Shown here: piece by piece, positions 21,880 through 32,343 of the stretch
Position numbering within the stretch: position 1 is the first letter of the stretch
Layout: every line of letters begins with the position of its first letter
Origin: Rhyacophila brunnea
Lineage: Eukaryota > Arthropoda > Insecta > Trichoptera > Rhyacophilidae
NCBI GenBank assembly: GCA_022495005.1
Contig: JAGYXB010001962.1
Span: 992,001-1,056,000, forward strand
Direction of reading: 5' to 3'
Length of the DNA: 64,000 nucleotides
Position numbers and translations under genes: made by a program
Notes under the pieces: model-generated
What the model saw: the letters and a program-made list of their open reading frames with translations, nothing else
Database searches by the model: none
What the model was told of the DNA's origin: nothing

Positions 21880-23534
21880 TTAATTTTATTGATCATTTTG
21901 CCATTTCAATATTACAAGGTTTTAGAAGACTAATACAGCTTAATTTTTACACTTCCGATAATATTAAGACTGATATAATAGTGACATCTGTACATAATGT
22001 TATGTAATTGACATCTTGCAGTTTGTATAGTATGGATTTGTATTGTAAGATGGCAGTATAAAAATTTATCAACCGATAAAACAGGAATCGACTGACAAAT
22101 AATAACTTCATTTGTGTACTGGAGTCATTCTACAGTACAGTAATACAAACTTATCTAAAGAACGGTCAAAAATGGAACTGTGAACTACCATATGAACGCC
22201 GCCATATCTGAAACGTCAGATTCTGTCCAGTTGCGAGTCTTGATAGGGTAGTTTTTGACTGTGGCTCCCCCATCCATTCTTTAGATACGTTTGTAGGTCT
22301 GTAACATAGGCATGACAAAACCGATTTATACTTGTATTGGTAGATATTATTTACCCATGGTGCCAGAATGATTCTAACATATCATAATTCATGTACAGTT
22401 AAAATATCAACGCCATGTTTAGAAGTCAAATCTATTCCATACATTTCTGTGTAAATGTCAATTATATATTATTTTTGTTCAGATTTTGCTGTGGAATATA
22501 TACAAAATTTAAGTATGTAGCATTCTTCATTGAACATGCATGACATGGCATATACACATACCTATTAGAAAATTTCTAGAAGAAATCGTGAATTGAGTGG
22601 GATTCGAATACTCATACATCTTTTGAGCGAGCGCTTTAACCGTAACGCTAGTATAAACCAGCAGGTGTTTTTAAATAACTACGTCATTTGAGGTGTTTAT
22701 TTATGGAATTTGAATCACCTCAGATAGTATAGTTTTTATGAAATATCCGCTCAGGCGTCTCACAGCAAGCGAAAGATGCGCATTCAAATCACATTTGGTC
22801 CATGATTATTTTCTATTTAAAAAACTAAAACTCTGTTTAGAACCCTGTAATGTTGGAACAGCAATTTGTTTCATGCTGTGACATTTAACTTCCTGTTTTT
22901 TTTTTATTGTATTACAATCTTTTTGTAATTAATTGTAAATATTTTCCTTTTTTTTTTTTTTAAAACAGCCGTTTTAGTATTATAATGATTACCATATATT
23001 CGGTAAACATATATTAGGTATATATAATATATTTGTTTTTGGCATTAGTGTGATATACAATAGTTTCAAATTAGTGTTATAATTACTTCTCGTGTTTTTT
23101 ATGTGCGATTAACAATGTCCGGTCGGATATTTGGCAGCATTTTAAAAATCGGTGCGTGGAAAAAAGATGTCAATCGCCAAAACTCATTTTTTATACAAGA
23201 GACCAAATAATATCAGTTTTTCTGTGCTCTACAAAAAATTACTGAGTTTCAAATTAATTATATACAATATATTAATACTCAGATTTAAAAAAAAAATTAA
23301 TGCCTTCTCTGATCTGATAATAAAATATATTTTTATGTAAATTATAGTATGATTATTGTATTATGTAAATGGTAGGGACAACATTTTTCCACGCAGAACT
23401 ATAATGATTGTATGGAGTATTATTGTGAGGGATTTAGCATCAAACCAAATCACTCATGATAGAACAGCGTCTTGGGTGGTTGGGTTTTTTGTTTTGTTTT
23501 TTAATTCTTGACACATGGCCTGTCCAAGGTTGTA
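21880..23534. other. Likely 3' UTR of the long form, then intron of the short form
   Basis: Follows the TGA directly. The nearest AATAAA I see is at 23319-23324; earlier variants may serve. At about 22590-22660 on the minus strand there is a degenerate tRNA-like stretch (box-B-like ATTCGAATCC). No exon recognised. Confidence 0.5.
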
Positions 23535-23774
23535 AAGGGTCATCCATAAATGACATCACGACGTGGTCGGTTTTTGTTTATCCCCCTCCACCCACTGTGA
23601 CAATTTTTTTACCCCCTTGTCCTAAATTTTTGAACTCATTCTATTCATCATATTGTTTCAGAAAAAAAATGAGTTCATATTATGTTGTTGATTTGTGCTG
23701 TCACATTTTCTACGGGCATTATATTATCAGACTCTCCCTCCTTATGGCGTGAAGTTATATATGGTTGACCCCTT
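23535..23774. repeat. MITE with AAGGGTCATCCATAAATGAC ends
   Basis: The left end AAGGGTCATCCATAAATGAC and the right end (reverse complement AAGGGGTCAACCATATATAA) form an imperfect inverted repeat; the element is 240 bp and non-coding. Confidence 0.7.
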
Positions 23775-25318
23775 ATCGTAGTTTCATGTTATGCGAGACG
23801 ATAAGGGGAATGGACTTTACTGCATTTTATTCATCATGCACTTACTCGAGTATTCAAATATAATAATATTAAATAATGGAAGGATGTAAAGTAAAATTCA
23901 TTTCCCCCAGTAATAAAAATACTCTATATGACAGACTGCTTTATTCTTTCAGTTCATTTGCATTTTTTCACTGTGTTTTTGATGTTCTTCCGGTGATTGC
24001 TTGTTGCTTTAAAAATGTTTGTTATAACTTCCTGCACAACCTTTAAACCACATCCCTGACAACTTACCTATAAATACCCTAAAAAAAAGGTAAGACTACA
24101 TATTCATACATAGATTTTTTATATTTTCATTTATATATTATATTCTATTTATAGTATACTATTATACTCTGTAAATTTAAATTTTTAGATAATGAAATAA
24201 CTAAGGCCTGTATGCATAGTCATACTAATTAGTAAATATGTGGGGTATTGCATTATGCGTTACTTGCAATGGCAATAATTGATTATTATGCGGTGCTACT
24301 TGGACCCATTCCCATTCAAGTACACATTTATTTACATAAGTATAACTACTATGCATAGGGCCCCTAAGGAATTTTTGATAAATATTTTTTCCATATATTA
24401 TATTATATTTATAGCAGTGGTTGAATACTCGATACTAAATCCATTTAACATTTTTTCTCTGACTCATAAAAAAGAAATTTATAACACCTTACCTACAAGG
24501 CAATTGCCGCAAAATAGTGTGAATTTAATTTATAATTCCATTCCTAAGTAATGAAATTACAATTTGATAAACTAGCAACACCATTTTAAATACTATGAAA
24601 TTATTGGGTCTGTAATCGTAACTAATATTTGTATGAATCATTGATATACTACTAGATGAGGAGTTCCCATACAAGTGTCATTTTAAAAATGTACCACAAA
24701 AGAAGATAATATAATATCGTCTTATAATATTTCCTTGTAGGTAGGTATAATGCGTTAAGACCGTTAACATGAATTCCCGAATTTCACCCGTATTGCCCTG
24801 GCTGTAAAACTAAATTTGCGTTCTTGGAATAGTGACCCTAAGGGTTCTGCAACCCAAAGCTTGCAAGTTACCAAAAATTCATATCTTAGCGGACAGAGCA
24901 AGTCGTCATGCGCTGACTATTAGTTAGAGTAAGATGCAAGCTAAATCGGGCTTACTTATAATTATTGCCAGGTCGTTTTCGAGACAAATATTAAGTGAGC
25001 TTATATCGAGTTAAGTCCGCTGATATTAAAACAGTAAGTTTTAACACTGGCCGAGTTGCTGAAAATCGGGCGTCGTTTTAAGAAGCATATGATTCATCCA
25101 GTAGTATATCAATGGTATGAATATAGGTAGGGCAAATTTTGGTCAAGTGCTATACATTCAAGAAAAAATTAACTTAACATAACTATTTAGTTTATTCTGA
25201 AATTTTAGATAATTATGATACACACATAACACATTGGTCACTGTTCAAGTTTTTTATTGTTACTGTTATTTTTTTCGTTAACTATGATCAGTAATCTCGA
25301 TTGAACAGTCAGTCTTAA
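23775..25318. other. Intron, no firm feature
   Basis: AT-rich. A less AT-rich stretch at 24760-25080 contains weak inverted words (TCTTAGCGGAC and GTCCGCTGATA) but no resolved element. Confidence 0.5.
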
Positions 25319-26163
25319 GGGGGATGCTTATACTATCAGAGGCGAAAAGAGGCACCTAACGGAAAAATACGAAGCTTGCGATTTGAGATTTTTTTTGATA
25401 ATTTACAATTTCAACTATAGTAATTAATAAATATGTATCTGAAAACACTAAAAAGATTTTTAATTTTTTTTTTAATTTAAAGATAAACTGGCAATTGTAA
25501 AAAAATGTAATAAAATGTGAATTCGTTGCAGGGTCAAATCTTATTATTACATTATATTTTATGGCCATATTTATTATTAAAATTTAGTTTTTTAAGTTTT
25601 AGATTTTATGTGGTGTAGATTTTTGACTAATTCATCGTTTTAATATTTTTTATATATATTTTAAAAAACATCGATTTAAAAAAAAATAGAAATGTTTATA
25701 ACTTGAAATCCTTTTTATTTATATCAAATTTTATTTTAGGCATGGTCACAATATTAAAGCTCGAGTTGATATAAATAAACAGGATTTCAAGTTATACACA
25801 TTTATATTTTTATAAAAATCGATGTTTTTTAAAATATATATAAAAAATATTAAAACGATGAATTAGTCAAAAATCTACACCACATAAAATCTAAAACCTA
25901 ATAAACTAAATTTTAATAATAATTATGACCATAAAATATAATGCAATAATAAGATTTGACCCTGCAACGAATTCACATTTTATTACATTTTTTTACAATT
26001 GTAAGTTTATCTTTAAGTTTAAAAAAAATAAAAAATCTTTTTAATGTTTTCGGATACATATTTATTAAATAATACAGTTGAAATTGTAAATTATCAAAAA
26101 AAAATCTCAAATTGCAAGCTTCGTATATTTCCGCTAGGTTCTCTGCTGGCATGCGTCTCCCCC
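25319..26163. mobile_element. TTAA-flanked 845 bp near-palindrome (giant foldback)
   Basis: TTAA lies immediately outside both ends (25315-25318 and 26164-26167), and the ends read GGGGGATGC and GCGTCTCCCCC. From about 25371 to 26130 the left half is almost the exact reverse complement of the right half: GAAGCTTGCGATTTGAG pairs with CTCAAATTGCAAGCTTC, and GTGAATTCGTTGCAGGGTC pairs with GACCCTGCAACGAATTCAC. The unpaired centre near 25727-25765 is about 40 nt. TTAA duplications are used by piggyBac-type elements, but the ends are not canonical for that family. If transcribed, it would form a hairpin of roughly 400 bp. Confidence 0.88.
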
Positions 26164-26194
26164 TTAACCACTGTTACTGTTTAATTATTATAAC

Positions 26195-27022
26195 TAGGGA
26201 GCGGATTTATATGCAACAAAAAACATGATTATATGCATACACGTATGCACTAAAACCGAAGAAATATGCAGCTAAAAATTGACATTTTTTGTGGGAAAAA
26301 ATTGTAAATACCCACCCACTTTACCCAATATTACTGACAAAAAATCGAATAACTAGTTAATAATTTTTCAACATAATACGATAGCAGAACAAAAAAACAC
26401 CAACAATGAATATAAAGTTAATCAATTACAATTTTCAAAATAGTTTTTTCACAAGTACAAATAATTGAATAATAAATGCAATGTAAACCAAACATAACTT
26501 TAAAAATAAAAACGACACACTTAACTATTCCTAAATAAGTACTATTTTCTGCTTTTCACCCGAATAAAAAAAAATACAATATTTTTTTCAATATGCTCTG
26601 GCATTAAATTTTTCCGCATAAGTATCTGTCAGTATTTTGTTTATATGCGGAAAACGACCTTTCAACGTCCACAGAAGTGATAGGGAGTGCCCGAGTTGAC
26701 TTTTTCTGATAAATCCACAGTTCGGAGATGGCATTAAAAATGCAAGTGCATCTAAACTATCTACCTTCCTAACTTAGTTATATTTCGATAAAATATTTTA
26801 AAAACTAAAATTATAAATTCAAAAGCTCTAAAATATGCATTTATTTATGAAATATGCACTAATGTCTCAAATATGCTCTAACGTCTCAAATATGCATTTA
26901 TATCCACAATAAAATTTTATTTTTGGATTCTGTGTCTTTCAAAACAGATTTCTGTGTAACTCTCATAGCTGTGCATAATACACCCTAACAAAACATGCAC
27001 TAGCATATAAATCCCGGCCCTA
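26195..27022. mobile_element. hAT-like non-autonomous element, 8 bp target duplication
   Basis: Perfect 8 bp direct repeat ATTATAAC at 26187-26194 and 27023-27030. The ends are TAGGGAGCGGATTTATATGC and, reverse-complemented, TAGGGCCGGGATTTATATGC: 18 of 20 identical. The interior is rich in ATATGCA words; no transposase reading frame. It sits 31 bp after the giant palindrome. Confidence 0.88.
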
Positions 27023-27072
27023 ATTATAACATACAAAGAAAATTACTTACGCTTGGTACTTACGCGTCGTCT

Positions 27073-27102
27073 CGGGTATATATAATATATTATATATACC
27101 CG
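27073..27102. repeat. 30 bp perfect palindrome before the short last exon
   Basis: CGGGTATATATAATA followed at once by its exact reverse complement; no loop. It lies 112 bp upstream of the exon at 27214. Confidence 0.9.
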
Positions 27103-27213
27103 AATATAATATAATATTATCTAAAACAGTTTATCAGTAGAACTAATTTATAACGTCCCCTTGTAGACAAGTTTCACTTTGAACTGTAACTACAATAGTT
27201 TCTTGTGTTTCAG

Positions 27214-27302
27214 GATTTTCAATGTATTTTGGATACGGGTTACCAAACAGCAGAGAAGATGAGATTAACAGAATCGCCAACGACGAATACTCGACGTTCT
27301 AA
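27214..27302 (+). CDS. CAT alternative last exon, short canonical tail
   Basis: The acceptor is TGTTTCAG. The two leading bases complete the glycine codon from 15778; the frame reads G-F-S-M-Y-F-G-Y-G-L-P-N-S-R-E-D-E-I-N-R and ends I-A-N-D-E-Y-S-T-F with TAA at 27300. Y-F-x-Y-G-x-x-x-S is the standard end of the final helix in CATs, so this is the conserved tail. It is mutually exclusive with the exon at 20273, which has its own stop. Too short for ORF tracks; found from phase and family motif. Confidence 0.92.
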
Positions 27303-27534
27303 AAGAAAAAACTGCCAAGTTTAAATGGAAATTACCAATTTTACTTACCTGATTATATATATTATAATATACCTCAACACAACACGTACTTAATAAAAGA
27401 GATTATATTTTCGTATTATTACCTACTAAAAAGTGATATTTTATAGTACATTTGTACTTCATGTGGACCAATATTATTATGCTAAGCACCAGAGTGTTCT
27501 ATATTATGTTATTTAAATATTGTTATACAATAAA
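27303..27534 (+). promoter_or_regulatory. 3' UTR and polyadenylation signals of the short form
   Basis: AATAAA hexamers at 27392-27397 and 27529-27534 follow the TAA at 27300-27302. Either could direct cleavage. Confidence 0.7.
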
Positions 27535-27929
27535 AATTAACCAATCTTTTAACGTGAAGTTTCATTTTTTTAAATTGGCTATAAAACATGAAAGAAAACA
27601 TAGCGCTGTAAAAAAATGTGTGTGTGACGAGCAGGGCCTTTCAGAGAAAACACAATTGCCAGGAGGATGAAGCACTGCAAAACACGTCACCGAACCGCTT
27701 CAACTGGAGCACGTAAAATTTTTAGTTTTACTGGAGATGTTGTGTGTATAGAGCTTCGAATGAAATGGATAGACGATACATAAGTGCGAGTGAGAAAGCA
27801 TTCAGCATGCTTATACCTCATGTCCATGCGTTAGAGTAAGATAGAAAGTAAACATGTGATGACGGAACTCATGTCAGTTTCATGGAAATTAAATAACATT
27901 TTTATCCATTTTGGTAATGACTACATATT
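27535..27929. other. Intergenic, no firm feature
   Basis: Start of the space between the two convergent genes. Nothing recognised. Confidence 0.55.
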
Positions 27930-28390
27930 TAATCAGTACATAGCTTATAATTCGTATCTTTAGAATTATCTTCAAATGTGTTCATCGTGCCCATTTTTGA
28001 ATAATAAAATGCCTAATTCTTGTCAAATTTGGGATCAAAAAGATTATGAAATATATTTTTTTATCGTAAATATGTTGTTACTGTATATAATGTTAACTTT
28101 AATTTTACTAATGGTTTTGTAAATGCGTTTAAAAATTAATAAATTAAAAAATCTTAACACCACTGCACATGGACGTACTGAAATATGACTATATTCTAAA
28201 ACATTAGAGCGAGAGGTTTAAAAGAATACTATTTTATGTAATAAAAATACTTTATGCAGTCATCAAATGTTTAAAATTAATATAAAGGATAATAAGGCTT
28301 CAAAATTATGTAAATTGATTATCTACAACGTTTAAGGAATGTCCAGGATTATGCTTTGAAAATAGCATAAAAGCTCCATTTTGACGTACG
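27930..28390 (-). repeat. Dispersed repeat E, copy 1 (reverse)
   Basis: Matches 33944-34585 and 51154-51778 in reverse. Shared words include CATTTGATGACTGCATAAAG, TTAAACCTCTCGCTCTAATG and CAAATTTGACAAGAATTAGG. Non-coding. Confidence 0.75.
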
Positions 28391-28396
28391 CTGAGC

Positions 28397-28579
28397 ATGT
28401 CCCCCCTTAAAAATATTAGAAAACATAGACTCCAACGAAGAACTCTTTATAGCTACAAAGCAAGGAATAAAAAAATTATTAGCTTGCTACGAAGAAATTC
28501 TGAAAATGAAGGCGTTGTGTCGTCAGACGAATTTGTTAGTTTTTATGAAGCCATCGACATCGAAATGACTTTTAAGTAA
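28397..28579 (+). CDS. Unassigned small open frame, possible terminal exon
   Basis: Sixty codons from ATG at 28397 to TAA. An ATATTAG at about 28412-28418 could act as a splice acceptor, leaving a frame that starts K-H-R-L-Q-R-R-T-L-Y-S-Y-K-A-R-N-K-K and ends in an acidic stretch (V-V-S-S-D-E-F-V-S-F-Y-E-A-I-D). The basic-to-acidic composition looks protein-like, but no family is recognised and no AATAAA follows closely. It may be a piece of an old mobile-element gene. Confidence 0.25.
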   Translation: MSPLKNIRKHRLQRRTLYSYKARNKKIISLLRRNSENEGVVSSDEFVSFYEAIDIEMTFK

Positions 28580-29957
28580 CCCATTTATTTTTTTAATACT
28601 TTGTAAGTAGGTACATCTTACATGTACAGCTTCAATTTAATTAAATATTTTTCTTCTAAACGGTTTAGTTAATTCTTGGTCCCAATTAAACAAAATTTAT
28701 ATGTATTATATGCAAACTTGTTGCAATATGAATTCGATTTTATATAAATTATATAACAAAAGCTTTTCACAATTTCACACCAACAATAATTAATTTAGTG
28801 AATATTTTGGAATAACTGAAACTACGTGCAATCTCGTCAGCCTGTTTAGTCTCTCTTGAAATTGTATTCAAAAGGTAAACAAACTCTGATAATGATCATT
28901 CAACATCAAATGGGAATACAAAAGACGGTATGTTAAATTTTTAACAAGTGATTTCAAAGCTGTCTGTAACACACTCTTCAACATTCAATCAGCCTCGGTG
29001 ACTCGCTAAATAAAATGGTAACAGGACAAAACAGAACATGAAGAAACAGAATGGTGACAAAACAAAACAGTGATAAGCAAAGCAATGAAAATTCAGAACA
29101 AAATACATAATATTCATATAGCTAAATTTCCGTTTTTTATCCTCAGAAAACTATTACTTAACTCATTATTTCGTTATAGTCACCCAAACATTTTGAACAT
29201 ATTAGATTGATTAAGACGAGATATAGCTTGCCAGCAACACTGAGTTGAGTCCCGTTTAATTGAGGCTTTCCAGCGATTAGAAATGCACAAACTATATAAT
29301 TAGATTTTTCTAACGGCATTAAAAATCTATAAAATATAATATAGAGATACGACATTTTCAATATTAAATGTTATATTTTTCCTCTGTTCTGAATTGTATA
29401 GTTCTGTTTTGTTACCGTTCTGTTACATTATAAGCTACTTATAACTATACTTATAACTTATAAAGAATAGAAATGTTAAAAAAAGTAGTTTTAAAACAAG
29501 GTTTGTTATTCATCATTTTCATTATTAAAACGTGAGGTTATTTATCACTCAAATAACATAATATTTTCATTGGATTTTAGGACGAAAATTTAATTATAAT
29601 AAAAAAAATATCCGGAGCAGTGGAGCACTACAAATTTTCGGTGCTTCGGCTCCGCTCCTGCTGCTCCAAGCTCTGCTCCAACGCTCTGCTTATAACAGTA
29701 TAATAATACAATATAAACCATAATATATTACTCTTATTAAAAGTTATGGTGAAATCAAAACAAATTTAACGTAGTAAGTAATAAATAAAAAGAAAACAAA
29801 ATAAGTAATTTATTACGAATAGTGCAGCTGAATAGACATTTTCTTCAATATTTCAGATATCATTAGGTATTATTAAAACATTATCTACCTATATTCAATT
29901 TGTCACCCTTTGATAAGTGAGACCATTCACCCGGGAACAAGGGCTGCAAAATAGTGA
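28580..29957. other. Intergenic, no firm feature
   Basis: AT-rich. At about 29600-29700 there is a short run of GGAGC/GCTCC words (GAGCAGTGGAGCAC, GCTCCGCTCCTGCTGCTCC) of unknown meaning. Confidence 0.45.
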
Positions 29958-30197
29958 GGCCGTGACATGAAACTGTAAACTTTGATGGTAGTACTAGTTA
30001 TTGCTCATACTTTGAATCAAATATGGTTAACTGTTTGTAGAAAATGATCATTGCATACTTATTTAAATAAATGGTAATAATTTTAAGGAAACATGCAATC
30101 GAAACTCTTCATTTATTGCGAACAGGTTACCGTATCGCATTCAAAGATAATGAACAACTAGCACTACCATCGTAATTCACAATTCAGTGCCACGGCC
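29958..30197. mobile_element. Foldback family 2, short copy
   Basis: Starts GGCCGTGACATGAAACTG and ends CAATTCAGTGCCACGGCC. The arm words GGTAGTACTAGTTATT and ACTAGCACTACC are inverted. 240 bp, non-coding. Confidence 0.8.
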
Positions 30198-30204
30198 GGA
30201 ATAT

Positions 30205-30370
30205 AGTCGGCCTTAGCCCTGGAAGTCAGATCTTTGTGAAGGAGATTAAGCTGGTGTATAATAATAAGTGTGTTATCGTGGCTAAATCCATGCAGGAGTT
30301 TTGCGAGGAGAGATATTACTCCATTATTTGCTCCAATGATTGCGTGCAGGTACGCGCCATGAGGGGTTGC
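30205..30370 (-). pseudogene. Possible hAT-transposase fragment
   Basis: A minus-strand open stretch reads A-Y-L-H-A-I-I-G-A-N-N-G-V-I-S-L-L-A-K-L, then a spacer and I-I-I-H-Q-L-N-L-L-H-K-D-L. The spacing of G-A, L-L-x-K and I-I-H-Q-x-x-L-x-x-K-x-L resembles the domesticated hAT-type (ZBED/GTF2IRD2-like) core. The plus strand is also open here with a donor-like CAG|GTACGC at about 30351, so the strand is not settled. Weak call. Confidence 0.3.
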
Positions 30371-30591
30371 CAAAATACACAGAAAGTAGATTTTATAATA
30401 ACGAATATTAATTAAAATAAAATATTTGTAAGAATTTAATTCAATTATTACTAACAAAATCTAATAGTATGTTGAAATAGTGGTCAGGTGTGTTGAATTC
30501 TACCGAATAGTGATACTTATCGAAGGGTGGCAAGTCGACAAAGGAACGAAAAATATATTTAATCATAAGTACAGTAGGTATGATCTACTAG

Positions 30592-30748
30592 GGCTTGGAT
30601 TAGGCAGGGTTTAATTGAATTTTAAAAACTAACAAACACTACACATTTGTAGTCTTAGTTCAATTAAAACAAATACGCTTGACCGACAAAGTTTAGTGTG
30701 CATTATTTATGTTGGATCTTAATAGCCTGCCTCCACTCTTCGCCATTG
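30592..30748. repeat. Foldback family 1, half copy
   Basis: Right arm only, ending CCACTCTTCGCCATTG. Confidence 0.75.
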
Positions 30749-31254
30749 GCCAGAAGATTAACTAAGAATTCGTTTAATGGATAGTAAAAAAATATTGCCC
30801 GCAGCACAATTTTCATTCACACTTTCACACTGTAATACAAAATGACTAGATGATTCTGTTATAATATAAAGTTTTAATTGGGGAATAAAATAGTGATTTT
30901 AACTAGGTACTTTTTATTTCCGTATATTTCCATTAAAAATATTTTCATATTGTGGCATCTGGCACCACCCTTAGCGCGGCCCTTGATTGTTATGTGTCAC
31001 TGATATCTGTTACAGTACAATAAACTAAATGGATGAAAGCATTTTATATGTTACACTAAAATGTTTAAAAACCTGATAAGTATATTAGGTAGAACTTATT
31101 TTGATGTGATTTTTTTCAAATAATTTCATGTAGCAGTGGGTCGCAATAAATGACAGAGAGCTTATGTTGTGCACTATTTAACTCATTTAGTGCTGACACC
31201 GCGACTGGCGCGTTTGGAGTAATTGGCCATTAGATATAATGAGATTAGATATAA

Positions 31255-31492
31255 ACGCCCACAGTGGCCGCGCAGCTTAAGCGTTGGACTATAACGCCGT
31301 GGGTCCCAGGTTCGAATCCTGGGTCTGGCAAGTACTTATATTGTTTTTCAATGTGTGTGTGTCAGGGTATGGACCTAATAGGTTGAGCAAGTGGCTGACA
31401 TCCATTTCTCGTAAAAAACAAAATCTGTCAATACAAACCTCTACTCTGTGGAGGCCCATATGATCCTATTAGGATCGGACATGGTGGAAAGA
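31255..31492 (+). mobile_element. tRNA-derived SINE, full length, 8 bp target duplication
   Basis: Perfect AGATATAA repeats at 31247-31254 and 31493-31500 define a 238 bp element. It opens ACGCCCACAGTGGCCGCGCAG (box A region), has box B GGTTCGAATCCTGGG, the body with GGACCTAATAGGTTGAGCAA and CTCTACTCTGTGGAGGCCC, and ends GATCGGACATGGTGG. This is the best reference copy of the family in the window. The host sequence around it (31200-31540) resembles 12100-12170, which lacks the SINE. Confidence 0.93.
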
Positions 31493-31651
31493 AGATATAA
31501 TTAACGTGTTATTTAAATGTGGTAATTAAAAGGTCAGCAGTGATTGTGTTAAGATGTATAATTTATTGATGGCAACATTGAATAACAACAATAATAAAAC
31601 AATGAAGTAAAGAAGAGTTTGTAAAAGTTGTGAAGAGATGGTTTTATACAA

Positions 31652-31657
31652 TTTATT
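31652..31657 (-). terminator. Polyadenylation signal AATAAA of the minus-strand gene
   Basis: AATAAA on the minus strand, 18 bases after the stop codon at 31678-31676. Confidence 0.75.
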
Positions 31658-31675
31658 GTCAGTAAATAAATATTA

Positions 31676-31784
31676 TTAAAGTATAAAATCCAATTCCAAG
31701 CCGACCAGTTGTTGAAGGAGGTCCTCCATTTCCATTTCTTGCGATACATTATTAACCATTTCGTCTATGAGGCCTTCAGAGATC
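31676..31784 (-). CDS. Unknown protein, last exon
   Basis: Minus strand: the acceptor is TTTCACAG (exon starts at 31784); the first base completes an arginine codon from the exon ending at 39305. The frame is I-S-E-G-L-I-D-E-M-V-N-N-V-S-Q-E-M-E-M-E, then D-L-L-Q-Q-L-V-G-L-E-L-D-F-I-L, stop. It looks like an amphipathic, acidic alpha helix or coiled coil at the C-terminus. Supported by splice signal, phase agreement, stop and nearby AATAAA. I do not recognise the family; the pattern is reminiscent of centrosome/cilium protein tails, but that is a guess. Confidence 0.8.
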
Positions 31785-31898
31785 CTGTGAAATAATGAAA
31801 GACCCCCATTATATTTTATTACATTAAAAAGAAAATAGTATAATATTAATAATAATCAAAAAATAGCTGAGCTTGTAGGCCCAAATTTGGGTAAGCCG

Positions 31899-32280
31899 GC
31901 TCGCACATCACAACTCGCCTTGTGTGCCTGACGGCCATAAATTAACTTCAAGACTGCCGGCGAATGTTGCACGATCACAACCTCGCACATCTGTCTAGCG
32001 CTGCTAGCTCTAGCTCTACCAAACGCAGCGACAGTCTGGAGAGAAATGGCCGATTCGCCCGATTCTGCAGCTGTGTGCATGCGCGGAGTCGATATTGGCC
32101 TGACATCGACATGCAGGCTTTAGCCAATGCAACTAGACGAATGTCGCAGGGTCGCAGAGTTGCAGTTGCATCGGCCAATCTGCGAAGGTCCATTTGATAA
32201 CGTTTGTTTCTTGGTTTACGATGACGTCACATCGACGAATTCGTCGTAAGACGCATGCGGCGAGTTCTGATGTGCGAGCC
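31899..32280. mobile_element. MITE with GGCTCGCACATCA ends
   Basis: GGCTCGCACATCACAACTCG on the left and its near reverse complement at the right end (22 bp, one mismatch). The interior is GC-rich compared with its surroundings and holds shadow open frames on both strands. No clear target duplication. Confidence 0.8.
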
Positions 32281-32343
32281 CTCTAAGAGTTTCGGTTTCG
32301 CAATCCAAGAAAAAAATCTGTGCCACATTTGTATGCAACACAA

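Larger units (their letters stand above)
960..27534 (+). other. Cationic amino acid transporter gene (SLC7/CAT type), 3' part, two alternative 3' ends
   Basis: Gene overview. Ten exons (960-1088, 1777-1932, 3521-3625, 7219-7505, 10289-10386, 10487-10626, 12547-12649, 13231-13412, 14213-14385, 15670-15778) all have GT/AG borders and join without a frame break into 493 codons matching the CAT branch of the SLC7 family from about the third membrane helix onward. CAT proteins are multi-span permeases that carry arginine, lysine and ornithine across the plasma membrane; in insects they feed amino-acid sensing and growth. Exon 15670-15778 ends in phase 1 and can splice to either of two last exons that both open in the matching phase. 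The N-terminus, start codon and promoter are outside the window. Family assignment is strong; the exact paralogue and substrate are not determined. Confidence 0.93.

Noticed and set aside
31855..32200. Overlapping open frames on both strands as a gene
   Set aside because: They fall inside a MITE with 22 bp inverted ends and have no splice or family support.
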